From: Diploptera punctata
Taxonomy: Eukaryota; Arthropoda; Insecta; Blattodea; Blaberidae
DNA length: 64,000 nt
Direction: 5' to 3'
NCBI GenBank assembly: GCA_030220185.1
Contig: JASPKZ010007538.1
Location: forward strand, 861,501 to 925,500
Every line of letters starts with the position of its first letter. Within the stretch, counting starts at the first letter, position 1. Shown here piece by piece: positions 25,251 through 35,845 of the stretch. A program made the position numbers and the translations under genes. The notes under the pieces are model-generated. The model had not been told where the DNA came from. It did no database searches and worked only from the letters and a program-made list of their open reading frames with translations.

Positions 25251-26091
25251 GAAGAAAAAAGATATGAGGTGAGGTAATAAAAACATTAATTTAATTATAG
25301 AAACAATGGTTTCAAAAGCATTTGGTGAGAGGGAATTACAACGTATATAAGAGAAAAATTTGCATCTAGATCGTAACTTGCCTCGGTAGCTCAGTTGGTA
25401 GAGCATTTGGCCCGGCAAGCCAAAGGTCCCGGGTTCGAGTCTCGGTCTAGGCGAAAATTTTTCTCTTCAAATATAATTTATCTTTCATTGAGAAATGTTA
25501 AATTAATAATAAAAACATCAAAAGGATAGAAAAGTATAAGAAACAAAAAATGATCAACAAAAGCATTCTTGAAAAAGAAAAACCACCAGTAAAAAATACA
25601 GGAAATTCACATATCACCCTTTGGCACACAATAAATTCCAAAAAATATCAAATTTAATATTAAATTAGCACCAAAAAATGACCACAGTTTATTTAAACTA
25701 ATAAAAAACAACAAAAATGGAAAAATAAATCAAAGTAAAAAATCAGGAATATATCAAATTGAATGTACTGGTTGTGAAAAGATATATATATATATATATA
25801 TAGAAAACAAAAAGAGACCTGAAAATTAGAACCAATGAACACACAAGAAATATTAAAAATGGGGAAATAGACAAATCAGCAGTTGCTGTTCATGTTTGGG
25901 CTGAAAAAACAAGTAAATTCAAACACTACATTAATAAAACATTTAGAAAATACAAACAAACTCACCATTTGGGGAATGTGACCTTGTATGGAAGTTCTTC
26001 GGTCAGCTGGAAGAGGGAGCTGATATCGACATCCAGGGTTCACAAAATAAAACTCATCAGTCTGGTCAAGCTGAAGATGACAGAAGATTAT

Positions 26092-26513
26092 GGTTGGTTG
26101 GTATCTAATGTCGAGCACTTGATAATGAAATCATTCGCTCTCTTGCACTCCAATATTTAGCAGAAAGGCTGGTCTCTTCTACAAAAGCTGGACAACGGAG
26201 GAGATGGTTTCTTTCCATATCTTCATTTAAATTGCAAAAAGGGCATTTAGGTGAATCTGTTATGCCAAGTCTGTGTAGGTGTTTATTCAGGCAGTCATGT
26301 CCCGTTAGCAGTCTGAATATTGCAACTGCAGATTTTCTTTGTAATGTAGTAATGTCATAAGCTTGTAGATTTTCCCATTCCTTTCCAGTTTTGGTGGTGT
26401 ATTCTTCTCTAAGTTTATTGATATATTTATTTGAGATAATTCTTTTGATAGAGTGAAAGGAAACTGGAGTAGAAGTTGGGTTCGAAACAGTTTTGCTACC
26501 CTTCTTGGCCAGA
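26092..26513 (-). mobile_element. LINE 3' fragment inserted in PLE-C
   Basis: Direct repeats AAGATTAT at 26084-26091 and 26514-26521. The minus strand encodes AVAIFRLLTGHDCLNKHL and then CPFC with a downstream His and Cys (HLLRCPA). This is the C-terminal region that follows RNase H in jockey and R1-type LINEs. The insertion falls inside the PLE-C hammerhead: the CTGAAGATGA half is left of it and TATATCGAAACATGT right of it. Confidence 0.8.
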
Positions 26514-26689
26514 AAGATTATATCGAAACATGTTCGAGAACAAATCAACATTAAATTGAGGTAAGATGATTACAGACTCAAAAAAACTTGATTAAAAGAA
26601 CCTCAAAATATTGCTTCCTAAAATAAATCATATATCTTTAGTAATTTGATTTACATTTTTTTAAATATATTAAGTTTTGCTTGAACTAT

Positions 26690-27245
26690 TTAGGAAATAT
26701 CACTATGAGGTATATTTTACAATTAATTAACTTTAAATTTAAAATAAATTCTTTATTATCTCACCTCATATCCTGTCTTCTAATTAGACCAGTTTCATCT
26801 GCAGTATTTTCAGGACTCCTGTTCTATCATCTAGCATCACTGCTTCTTACTCCATCTGTTGGTAGACTGATGAACCTCCAAATGAAATCAAGTTCCCTGG
26901 GAATTTCAAAATTTAGTAATCTTTCTTTTCTTGTTATTTTTTATGTGGATAATTTCCCATCAATTTAAAAGAAAGGCTAATTATTTAAAACAGAAAATCT
27001 AAAGAGCTTACAGTTTGGGAAAAAATTCACATTAAAAAAGAAAAATGAATTAATTTTGAAATCCCCAGGAAGTTGATTCGATTTGGAGGTTCATCAGTCC
27101 ACTAACAGATGGAGTAAGAAGCAGTGCTTCTAGACGACAGAACAGCAGTCATAAAATGACTGAAGTTGAAACTGATAAGGTTTCGAAACTGGAATAATTA
27201 GAAGACAGGATATGAGGCATTGAAGAATTTATTTTAAATTTTAGT
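26690..27245. mobile_element. foldback Penelope-like end (PLE-L)
   Basis: Begins GGAAATATCACTATGAGGT (26695). The minus-oriented arm (CACCTCATATCCTGTCTTC, 26760-26779) is mirrored by the plus-oriented arm (GAAGACAGGATATGAGG, 27199-27215). Between them are inverted copies of the end of the nuclease region, and the two arms meet near 26965. Decayed hammerhead-like motifs are present in both arms (about 26780-26810 and 27160-27195). The element lies just over 100 bp upstream of Cdc20 exon 3. Confidence 0.75.
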
Positions 27246-27353
27246 ATTAATTTTATTTCTTACTACATTAATCTTTTTGCAAATTAAAAAAGTATTGATG
27301 ACATGCTATACTTCCAGACAAAAATAATTTATGTATTTACTTGGTTGATCCAG

Positions 27354-27430
27354 GTGCGAAAACTCCACATGGTGGCGACCGATTCATTCCAGTGAGAAGC
27401 ACAACAAATTTTGAACTTGGACATTTTAAG
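27354..27430 (+). CDS. fzy: Cdc20/fizzy, coding exon 3
   Basis: Acceptor GATCCAG ends at 27353; donor GTAAGA at 27431. The first two bases complete the split Gly codon and the exon ends in phase 0. It encodes AKTPHGGDRFIPVRSTTNFE and then LGHFK. DRFIPVR is the C-box (consensus DRYIPxR) by which Cdc20 and Cdh1 bind the APC/C core, so this short exon carries an essential interaction motif. Confidence 0.92.
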
Positions 27431-28049
27431 GTAAGATAGAAACTGGTTCTCAAATGATCTACATCATTTAATACAAAAAAAAGAAAAATTACAGGTATTA
27501 ATTTTACAGTTACCGTATATCTCGGCAGTTAAGGCGACCTTCAGATAAGACGAGGTATAGATTTTTGTCAAAGTTTTATAGTTTTAGCATATATCTGTGC
27601 TATAAGACGACCCCCAAATTTATCAATTTAGTGAATTTAGTTTAGATCACTGGTCATTACTTCATTACTAGCTTACTGTATAGCGTATACAAAATTAGCG
27701 TATTTGTAATTTTTCAAATTAAATTTTATGTTACATATTGTTAATATTTTAACCCCTCATTATGATAAATAAATACATTTTATTTTCATTCGACCGGCAA
27801 CACTGCTACACTTTCGGTAAGTTGTACTAGCACGAGAGGTGAGACCTGTCGCATGGAAGGCGGTAGAGGGGAAAGGAGATTGTTATGATAAGGAAGGAAA
27901 ACTTGCCGCGTGAGAATTTCTTGTTATGCTACTATCAAACCCAAAGATAGTTATCTACATATTTAAATGTTATACAGTGCCCTTTGCATCATGCATAGTA
28001 ATAATAACACTATATTAATAATTAAAAGAAACAATGCAATATAAGCAAT

Positions 28050-28363
28050 CCATCCATAGTAATTCTGCCCAAAGGCAGGTCCTTCACTGCAATCGTAGCA
28101 TTTTCATGCTATCCTTGCAGCTTTACTAGGGAATTGTAGGTGTGGTAGCTTCCCGTTGCTTTCCACACCGGTGAAGGATGATGATGATGATGGCCATATG
28201 ATTTCGGGGACTGTTTGGGCCTTAAAGTTTTCCTGACATTTGTCTTACAGGTGAGGAAAACCCCGATAGAAACCTCACCCAGAAAAACTGCCCCGACCTG
28301 GGATTGAACCTGGGCCCGCTGCGTGACAAGGCAGCAAGCTACCTCGAGACCACAGCGGTGGAC
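28050..28363 (-). mobile_element. tRNA-derived SINE (family 3)
   Basis: Target duplication ATATAAGCAAT at 28039-28049 and 28364-28374. The tRNA-like head is at the right end: complement of TGGTCTCGAGGTAGC (A box) and of GGTTCAATCCCAG (B box). A second copy is at 52784-53130. Confidence 0.9.
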
Positions 28364-29013
28364 ATATAAGCAATAATGTCCATATTTAAATTAATGTTAG
28401 GAAGTAAACATTATGAGGTTATATCATTAATAGTGAGTGGAGAACATATTTTTAATGACTCACCTCATACAATTTCAAATTTCTTTGATACCGGCGGTTT
28501 CAGACAATATCTTGTCCCTCTTCATGACTTCCACTGATGAAATTCTCTGGTTGTTGATTTATCTATGAACATCACTTCTTGTGCTGCCCTCTTTGGTTGG
28601 GATTATAAATTTTGAAATTAAATTTTTATCTAATTATATCAAAAGTTTTGCCTCTTTTTCAATTTTATGATGTTCTAGGAAACTATGTGCAGCAATTGCT
28701 GATTTTTCAATTTCACTATTTTTAATATTTCTAAAATGTTCTTTAGTGCGTGTTTCCAAATTCCTTCTTGTTTTTCCTATGTATACTGTGTGCTACAATC
28801 ATTACAATTTATTTGATAAATTCCAGATTTCTTACTATCAGGGATGTTGATTTTTTTTATTGGTACTTACAAGTTTTTCCAGATTAAATTTATTTATTGG
28901 TGCCGAAGTAATGTTGTATTTATTTAACTTTCACAGGGAAAGAACACTATGAGGTTTAATTTAATAATTAAATTAATGTTTTTATTACCTCACCTCATAT
29001 CCTTTTTCTTCTA

Positions 29014-29046
29014 TACTGCAGTTTCGGAGCTTATCTCCATCGTCAG
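29014..29046 (-). ncRNA. hammerhead ribozyme motif, PLE-A copy 1 left arm
   Basis: Same intact core, stem II and stem III as at 22958-22990. Confidence 0.72.
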
Positions 29047-30421
29047 TAGCCTCTGGTCGACCGGTGTTATGTCGTTTCTTGGCGGTTTCCTTCTTACTTC
29101 TGTCGGTGGACCGATGAACCTCTGGATTAGGTAAAATTTGCGGGAGTTTCAAAATTCATGAGTTTTTCTTTTTTGTTTTTTTGGATGTGGATTTTTTCCC
29201 AGACTGTGAGTTCCTTTAGTTTATCTGTTTGTTTGATTAGGCTAGCTTCTGTATCTATTAAATGTTTTTCAGACCAAGCATGGGCTGCTACTGCTGACTT
29301 GTCCACTTCACCCTTTTTTACATTTCTAAGGTGTTCATTCAATCTAGTTTTTAAATTTCTTTTTGTTTTTCCTATATAGATTTTGTCGCAATCTTGACAT
29401 TTGATCTGATATATTCCTGATTTATATTCTTGTCCAATTTTTTCATTTTTGTTGGTTTTAATTATCTTGTTTAGGCTGTATTCATTCTTTGGGGCCAATC
29501 GAATGTTAAACTTATTGAAAATTTTCTGGAACTTGTGGTGTTTTACAGGATGGTAAGTGAATTTTTTGAATCTTATGTTCTCTTCTGTTTGTTTTTTAAG
29601 TGTGCTTTCATTAATTAGTTTTTGCCTTTTAAACTTATTTAAATAAGTTTAAAAGGCAAAAACTAATTAATGAAACTTGTGGTGTTTTACAGGATGGTAA
29701 GTGAATTTTTTGAATCTTATGTTCTCTTCTGTTTGTTTTTTAAGTGTGCTTTCATTAATTAGTTTTTGCCTTTTAAACTTATTTAAATAAGTTATTTTTG
29801 CCTTTTAAATTTATTTAAATAAGTTATTTAAATAAGTTTAAAAGGCAAAAACTAATTAATGAAAGCACACTTAAAAAACAAACAGAAGATAACATAAGAT
29901 TCAAAAAATTCACTTACCATCCTGTAAAACACCACAAGTTCCAGAAAATTTTCAATAAGTTTAACATTCGATTGGCCCCAAAGAATGAATACAGCCTAAA
30001 CAAGATAATTAAAACCAACAAAAATGAAAAAATTGGACAAGAATATAAATCAGGAATATATCAGATCTGTCAAGATTGCGACAAAATCTATATAGGAAAA
30101 ACAAAAAGAAATTTAAAAACTAGATTGAATGAACACCTTAGAAATGTAAAAAAGGGTGAAGTGGACAAGTCAGCAGTAGCAGCCCATGCTTGGTCTGAAA
30201 AACATTTAATAGATACAGAAGCTAGCCTAATCAAACAAACAGATAAACTAAAGGAACTCACAGTCTGGGAAAAAATCCACATCCAAAAAAACAAAAAAGA
30301 AAAACTCATGAATTTTGAAACTCCCGCAAATTTTGACCTAATCCAGAGGTTCATCGGTCCACCGACAGAAGTAAGAAGGAAACCGCCAAGAAACGACATA
30401 ACACCGGTCGACCAGAGGCTA

Positions 30422-30454
30422 CTGACGATGGAGATAAGCTCCGAAACTGCAGTA
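30422..30454 (+). ncRNA. hammerhead ribozyme motif, PLE-A copy 1 right arm
   Basis: Same intact core as at 25216-25248; sense to Cdc20. With 29014-29046 it forms a mirrored pair about 1.4 kb apart. Confidence 0.72.
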
Positions 30455-30654
30455 TAGAAGAAAAAGGATATGAGGTGAGGTAATAAAAACATTAATTTAA
30501 TTATTAAAGTTGTATTTGTCAAACATTTTTTGAAATTTCCTAGGTACTACCGGATGGTAAGTAATTTTCTCGAATTTCTTCTTTTCTTTACTAACAGTTT
30601 GTAGAGTAGAGCATTCTTTAAGTGGCCATTTTAAAAAAAGATAAATAACAAAAA

Positions 30655-31728
30655 TATAATATTTTCTAAAGCTGATAAGGGGAATAAAATGGTAATTTTA
30701 GAAAAATCAGAATATATCAAGAGGATGGAAAATTTTTTAGAATCTAAAGAATATTTGAAATAAAAATGGATCCCCTACCAAAAACATTTGACAAAACTAT
30801 AAAACAAATGAAGAACATAATCTCTGAAAAAGAAAAACTCAAATTGAAAGTCCCAAATTCTTCCAATCCAAGAATGTATGGTCTCCCCAAAATCCCATAA
30901 AATTGGGAACAAAATGAGACCTATAATTAATAATATAAGGTCACCGTGTTACTACTTATCAAATTGGCTGGTACAGAATTCCAAAACAAAGGTATTAAAA
31001 ATTCTTTACAACTAGTTGATAAATTGAGTAACATTAGAGTGGTTCATAATGACAGATTTGTATCCTTCGATGTTATTTTCATTGTTTCCAAGTGCTCCAA
31101 TAGAAAAAATGTTGAATTTTTTGGAAAAATGGTTGAGTTCTTTAGAATTAAAAAAAGAAGTATTAGAGGAATATATCAACCTTACAAAACTTTGTATACG
31201 CAATGCTTATTTTACCTTCAACGGCAAATTTCACAAACAAGTTTCGGGTTTATCTATGGGAAATCCTCTTTTGCCATTTTTGGCTAATTTATACATGAAT
31301 TACTTTGAGTGCCATATCACCAAGGCTTACCCATGGATTTTCAAGAGTTGGTACAGATATGTGGATGACATTATTTCGATAATAAATTCTAAACTTGTAG
31401 ATGATGCGTTGAAATTACTTAATCTGCAAGATGTATCAATTAAATTTACCATAGAATCAGAAATTGAAAACCAAATTCTGTTTTTAGATTTATACATAAT
31501 TAGGAATGAAAAAATTCAAAAAATTGAATTTGATGTATACAGGAAGGATACACATACTGATAATTATATCAAATCAATGGGCTTCAATACTTCTGCACAT
31601 AAACATACAATATTTAATAGCCTCTTATATAGATTAATAAATGTCCCACTAGAAGAAGAAAATGTTAAGAAAGAATACAAGAATATCCTAAATATAGCCA
31701 GATTAAATGGTTTCAATCTAAGAGAATA
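30655..31728 (+). pseudogene. PLE-D reverse transcriptase
   Basis: Readable pieces are IIFSKADKGNKMVILEKSEY (about 30655-30715), GNKMRPIIN (about 30906), then from 31049 a long open stretch with LFPSAPIEKML, GLSMGNPLLPFLANLYM (about 31247), the catalytic RYVDDI (about 31354), FLDLYIIRNE and FNSLLYRLINVPL. The N-terminal half contains several stops and frame changes; motif A is shifted (SFDVIF in another frame near 31065). The C-terminal half is open to the point where copy A2 inserted (31728). Confidence 0.8.
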
Positions 31729-31736
31729 ATATCAAA

Positions 31737-33123
31737 GCACACAGAATTAGATCCAACTGACAGGTTAGTTTCTTTTGATGTAATTTCATTGTTTCCCAGT
31801 GTCCCAAGAGAAACCACCATTGATATTCTGGAAAAATGGTTAACGAACAATAATTTGGAAAAGGAAAAGATAGAAGAATACATCATTTTGACAAAATTGT
31901 GCATCGAACAAATGTTCTTTACATACAATGGGAAATACTACAAACAAAATTTTGGACTTTCCATGGGGAACCCCCTATCTCCCTTTCTGGCCAATTTATT
32001 CATGGGTAGTTTTGAACAGAAAATCACAAAGGGACACCCATTAACGTTCAAATTTTGGCGCAGATATGTTGACGATATAATAGCCATTATAAACCATAAA
32101 CAAATAGAAGATGCCTTAAAACTCCTGAACCTTCAGAGCAAAACTGTAAAATTCACAATGGAAACTGAAACTGACAGACAAATCTCATTTTTGGATCTAA
32201 CCCTAACTAGAAACGAAAAAAAAAACAAAATAGAATTTGGAATATACAGAAAGAACACACATAAAGATAACTACATTAAGGCATCAGGATTCAACCATTT
32301 CGCTCACAAAGAAGCTGTATTCAATAGCCTAACACACAGATTGGTGAATGTACCCCTGAACCATGAAAAATATGAAAAAGAAAAAGAATACATAATTAAA
32401 GTAGCAATAGAAAATGGTTATGAAGAGAACATGGTACACAAGAAAATAAATAAGTTTAAAAGGCAAAAACTAATTAATGAAAGCACACTTAAAAAACAAA
32501 CAGAAGAGAACATAAGATTCAAAAAATTCACGTACCATCCTGTAAAACACCACAAGTTCCAGAAAATTTTCAATAAGTTTAACATTCGATTGGCCCCAAG
32601 AATGAATACAGCCTAAACAAGATAATTAAAACCAACAAAAATGAAAAATTGGAGAAGAATATAAATCAGGAATATATCAGATCAAATGTCAAGATTGCGA
32701 CAAAATCTATATAGGAAAAACAAAAAGAAATTTAAAAACTAGATTGAAGGAACACCTTAGAAATGTAAAAAAGGGTGAAGTGGACAAGTCAGCAGTAGCA
32801 GCCCATGCTTGGTCTGAAAAACATTTAATTGATATAGAAGCTAGCCTAATCAAACAAACAGATAAACTAAAGGAACTCACAGTCTGGGAAAAAATCCACA
32901 TCCAAAAAAACAAAAAAGAAAAACTCATGAATTTTGAAACTCCCGCAAATTTTGACCTAATCCAGAGGTTCATCGGTCCACCGATAGAAGTAAGAAGGAA
33001 ACCGCCAAGAAACGACATAACTCCGGTCGACCAGAGGCTACTGACGATGGAGATAAGCTCCGAAACTGCAGTATAGAAGAAAAAGGATATGAGGTGAGGT
33101 AATAAAAACATTAATTTAATTAT
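31737..33123 (+). mobile_element. PLE-A copy 2, 5' truncated, best-preserved frame
   Basis: Target duplication TAATATCAAA at 31727-31736 and 33124-33133. Starts inside the reverse transcriptase just before motif A and stays open to 32616. It covers LFPSVPRETTIDILEKW, GLSMGNPLSPFLANLFM, RYVDDI and the thumb region to KFNIRLAP. A single-base loss near 32600 and another near 32650 shift the frame. The GIY-YIG region resumes (YIGKTKRNLKTRLKEHLRN, 32710-32766) and is open from 32744 to 33076. There is no inverted 5' part, unlike copies 0 and 1. Confidence 0.88.
33041..33073 (+). ncRNA. hammerhead ribozyme motif, PLE-A copy 2
   Basis: CTGACGA, T, GGAG, loop, CTCC, GAAAC, TGCA, GT and H17 = A, all intact; sense to Cdc20. 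Confidence 0.72.
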
Positions 33124-33729
33124 TAATATCAAACAAATTAAAGAAATTCAAAAGGTAAAACAACTTAAAGAATGTTCTACCCTACAAACTGTTCTACACT
33201 ACAAAGAAAAGAAGAAATTCAAGAAAATTACCATCTGGTAGTACATAGAAAATTTTAAAAAATTTTTGACAAACACAACATTACTTCGGCACCAATAAAT
33301 AAATTTAGTCTGGAAAAAAGTACCAATAAAAAAATTAACATCCCTGACAGTAAGAAATCTGGAATTTATCAAATAAATTGTAATGATTGTAGCAAAGTAT
33401 ACATAGGAAAAACAAAAAGGAATTTGGAAACACATACTAAAGAACATTTTAGAAATGTTAAAAATTGTGAAATTGAAAAATCAGCAATTGCTGCACATAA
33501 TAAAATTGAAAAAGAGGCAAAACTTTTGAAACAATTAGATAAACGTTGGAATTGACAGTTTAGGAAAAGATATTCATTCAGAAGAATATATATCGATCTA
33601 TGAACTTCAATATTCCAGTGGATAAAAATTTAATTTCAAAATTTATAATCCCAACCAAAGATGGCAGCACAAGAGGTGATGTCCATAGAGAAATCAACAA
33701 CCAGAGAATTTCATCAGTGGAAATCATGA

Positions 33730-33766
33730 CTGAAGAGGAACAAGATATTGTCTGAAACTGCTGGTA
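33730..33766 (+). ncRNA. hammerhead-like motif of PLE-D
   Basis: CTGAAGA directly followed by stem II GGAACAA with TTGTCT (one bulge and a G-T pair), GAAA, stem III AC-TGCTG-GT and H17 = A. This family lacks the extra T found after the core in the others. The mirrored left-end version (about 28484-28530, minus) has lost C3 and T4. Confidence 0.6.
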
Positions 33767-34392
33767 TCAAAGAAATTTGAAATTGTATGAGGTGAGTTGT
33801 TAAAAATATGTTCTCCACTCACTGTTAATAATGTCCATGTTTATTTACTGCACAAAACAGACTGCAAAAGAATTGAATAACCTGATGTTTTCAGGACTGG
33901 TTTGATAGTAGCTGTACTCACGGGGATTCACTAAATCTCTAACAGTTCCCCTCCCACATGTCAACTGATCGGTTTGTGAGGATTTTGCAGGATTTTAAAT
34001 GCATTGGTGAGGTATTTTTTCATTTTATAATGGTTTTAATTTACATGAATTTCAATCAAATCTGTCCTATAAGACGACTCTGGATTTTGAGTTTTTTTTT
34101 ATGGTTCAACTATCGTCTTATCTGCTGAGATATACGGTATATATGTTTTTTTTCATAATAGGTTTTAAATCCACATTTATTCTTATTTAAAAAATGGGAT
34201 CCAGTTTTAAGGTGCAGGTCCATCCTCTATAGGAAAGATTTGCTGTACTCACTGGCATATACATAAAATAAGTGGTAAAATTCCATTCAGGTCTCTGTCA
34301 TAATGTAAAATTTGTAATATTGTCATTACCATATTCGTCACATTTAGTATGAATGTATGGTGTTTTTTTATCTTAAATGTTTGTGTTGTCTG

Positions 34393-34740
34393 TCCCGTGC
34401 TGTAGCTGAGTGGTTAAGGCAAGATGCCTTGGTGCAGAGCAATGAGACTTGGGCTGATTCGAGTTCCCATGGGGGAAGAAATTTTCTCATGGAATTTTGG
34501 CTAGTATGGGACCGGGTACCCACCCAGCATTGCGAGGCATTTGGGTAGCTACAATAAGTAGCAGCTCCATATTGAGAAAACCAGCTATAACGGCTGGGAA
34601 CCCAACATGCTGACTACATGTCACCCCTACACTGGCTAGATGATTGTTTACCTCTATGATTAACACATGTGGATGTGAGGCCAGCAGCCGGCTGGTAGGC
34701 CAAGGGCCTTCTAGGCCTGTCACGCTTGGAGTTTTGAGTT
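34393..34740 (+). mobile_element. tRNA-derived SINE (family 4), copy 1
   Basis: The tRNA-like head has TAGCTGAGTGGTTAAGGC (A box) and GATTCGAGTTCCC (B box). It is followed by the shared body blocks GGGGAAGAAATTTTCTCATG, TATGGGACCGG, CATGCTGACTACATGTCACC and AACACATGTGGATGTGAGGC. Other copies are at 35846 and 61448. Confidence 0.85.
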
Positions 34741-35106
34741 GTCTTGGAGGTGACCCTGACATTAATCCCTCATTCAAGGCTCTCCATGTCCTTGCGTGGT
34801 CAAAAAAAGTATGTGTGAGATCCAAAGTCTAAAGTTTCTCTCCAGACAGGTTGTGTCACTGGAGATCTTGGGTTCAAATCCCAGTTTAGACAGAACATTT
34901 TTCTCTTTAGCTGTATCAGTTGTCCTCAACCAAAATAAACTTCTGTATAGAAAACTTCATCAATTATTAAAAAAAATTAGGTCTTTCAGAAAACCGATAC
35001 AATTACCATTGTAATTGTTGATGATGGAAGACTGTCTTCTCATAGGCAGAATTATTATTTTTATATATTAAAATTGGGAATTTTTAACATTATGAGGTTC
35101 AAATTC

Positions 35107-35235
35107 ATAAGAATTAAATTAATCATGATTATTTCATACCTCATACTTCTATATTTCTTTAAATACTGCAGTGCTGTATTTAAAGAAATATAGAAGTATG
35201 AGGTATGAAATAATCATGATTAATTTAATTCTTAT
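35107..35235. repeat. perfect palindrome from a PLE end
   Basis: Arms 35107-35166 and 35174-35235 are reverse complements over about 60 bases around the centre TGCAGTGC. Each contains the complement pair TCATACCTCATAC and GTATGAGGTATGA, the PLE terminal motif. The family-typical GAACATTATGAGGT-like block lies at 35088-35099. No hammerhead remains; the palindrome closes before it. Confidence 0.85.
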
Positions 35236-35342
35236 TATTATTTTTATTTATTTACTTTTTGTTTGTTGAGGACAACTTGTACATCAAGTATAGATTTTAA
35301 ATAATATTTAATTTTAGGAAGTTATATTTTGAGGTTATTTTA

Positions 35343-35534
35343 ATTATATTATTTTTAGTCTGGACATGTTACCTCAATATTAATGTTGATTTGTTCTTGG
35401 ACATGTTTCAAAACAATTCTGTTTTATCGTCAGTCTGGGAAAGCTGATCATAAAACAGAATTGTTTTGAAACATGTCCAAGAACAAATCAACATTAATAT
35501 TGAGGTAAGATGTCCAGACTAAAAATAATATAAT
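35343..35534. mobile_element. foldback PLE end with two facing hammerhead motifs
   Basis: Arms of about 85 bases (from ATTATATTATTTTTAGTCTG to its complement at 35534) surround a 21-base centre. The PLE terminal blocks are ACCTCAATATTAATGTTG and complement. Preceded by GGAAGTTATATTTTGAGGT (35318). No reading frame is present. Confidence 0.85.
35400..35433 (-). ncRNA. hammerhead ribozyme motif in foldback, left arm
   Basis: Minus strand CTGACGA, T, stem II AAAACA with TGTTTT, GAAA, stem III ACATGT, H17 = C. Complete core. The facing plus-strand version at 35444-35477 reads CTGATCA, so one core position (G8) is lost there. Confidence 0.68.
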
Positions 35535-35845
35535 AGATTTTTAAAATTTTAATATTTAATAAGGAGGGAGTGGATTTCTAGATTCTAAAAGATAAAATTG
35601 CAGTGTTTTTTTTTAATGCCCCAGTTTGTCATTTCGACATTTCTGGTGTTGGCATTGGCTTAATTGTAACCCACTTCTGAAGTTGGGGCACCTAGAAGGC
35701 AGAGTTACATTACCCCGTTGATATGATAGATGATAAATGATAATGAAGTGCCAGGAGAGTTCTTAACCTAAATTCCAGACCATGACAGCCACAGGGATGA
35801 CTCCCTTTAAGGAAAAATTCATATGGTTTGACCGGGAATCCACGC

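Larger units (their letters stand above)
22865..25298 (+). mobile_element. Penelope-like element PLE-A copy 0, near full length
   Basis: Target duplication ATAGAAACAATG is present at about 22853-22864 and 25299-25310. The left part (22865-23126) is a reverse copy of the 3' terminus, so the element has inverted ends of about 230 bp. A single reverse transcriptase and GIY-YIG region follows. The right end is GAGGTGAGGTAATAAAAACA and AT-rich sequence. The left end has an additional TTTCACAGGGAAAGAACACT and ATGAGGT block not present on the right. Confidence 0.9.
22689..25517 (+). mobile_element. tRNA-SINE family 2, dimeric, split by PLE-A
   Basis: Flanked by a target duplication AAAGGATAGAAAA (left copy AAAGGATAGGAAAA about 22675-22688, right about 25519-25531) in PLE-C. 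From the left it has an inverted piece of the SINE 3' region, then a direct 3' end (TTAATAATAAAAATATC), then a complete unit starting AAGCCTTACTAGC (22779). PLE-A copy 0 interrupts this unit after 22864. It resumes at 25310 with the tRNA-like part at 25380-25454: GCCTCGG acceptor, GCTCAGTTGG D arm, CCGGCAA anticodon loop and GGTTCGAGTC B box. It ends at AATAATAAAAACATC. Confidence 0.8.
19655..26600 (+). mobile_element. Penelope-like element (PLE-C copy 1), heavily nested
   Basis: An inverted copy of the 3' terminus (minus strand, about 19655-20158) is followed directly by plus-strand reverse transcriptase: GNPLLPFLANLFM-like motif (about 20168), RYADDI (20266-20283) and FLDLELVRN. Sequence resumes after insertions at 22593-22688 and 25518-26600. 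There it encodes the GIY-YIG part (SGIYQIECTGCEKIYI, about 25740-25795) and the 3' terminus (AACATTAAATTGAGGTAAGATGA, about 26550). Inside it lie a tandem duplication, SINE pieces, a piggyBac, a SINE carrying PLE-A, and a LINE fragment. The inverted 5' terminus is a known habit of Penelope-like insertions. Confidence 0.8.
28922..30507. mobile_element. PLE-A copy 1, a foldback of two GIY-YIG halves
   Basis: Target duplication GTTGTATTT at 28913-28921 and 30508-30516. The left arm (minus orientation, 28922 to about 29645) and right arm (plus, about 29835-30507) are near-perfect reverse complements. Each carries the whole GIY-YIG domain (SGIYQI, CxxC, YIGKTKRNL) and a hammerhead motif. The centre (29640-29840) contains extra small inversions of the KRQKLINE-coding stretch. 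There is no reverse transcriptase, so this copy moved in trans. Confidence 0.88.
28384..33826 (+). mobile_element. Penelope-like element PLE-D with two younger PLEs inside
   Basis: Target duplication AATAATGTCCAT at 28372-28383 and 33827-33838 in the pogo-like element. The left portion (to about 30640) is a reverse copy of the 3' part. The plus-oriented portion carries reverse transcriptase (30655-31728) and GIY-YIG (about 33360-33570: SGIYQINCNDCSKVYIGKTK). The terminus has GAGGTGAGTTG. PLE-A copies A1 (28922-30507) and A2 (31737-33123) are nested inside; when they are removed the D sequence is continuous. Confidence 0.85.
27513..34137. mobile_element. pogo-like TIR element opened by later insertions
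   Basis: The left end (27513) is CCGTATATCTCGGCAGTTAAG, preceded by TA. The right end (34137) is the complement of CCGTATATCTCAGCAGATAA, followed by TA. Both ends continue with a version of AAGACGA. The inner sequence 27540-28049 and 33839-34120 has no transposase. It reads as a non-autonomous Tc1/mariner-superfamily element of about 1 kb, opened up by the SINE at 28050 and the PLE-D complex. Assignment to the pogo lineage is inferred from TIR style only. Confidence 0.6.

Noticed and set aside
25380..25454. A cloverleaf-like sequence resembling a tRNA gene
   Set aside because: It folds well (also at 41790, 47985, 48325, 48615, 61108, 61979), but every copy is embedded in the same 287-bp SINE with the same flanks. 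The anticodon loops differ between copies (CCGGCAA, CTAGAGA, ATATAAA), and one has C instead of T at position 33. These are SINE parts, not host tRNA genes.
34487..34825. Open frames in family 4 SINEs (for example on the minus strand at 34487)
   Set aside because: The same frame recurs in other copies because the SINE is conserved, but it shifts with indels and crosses the tRNA-derived head; not protein coding.
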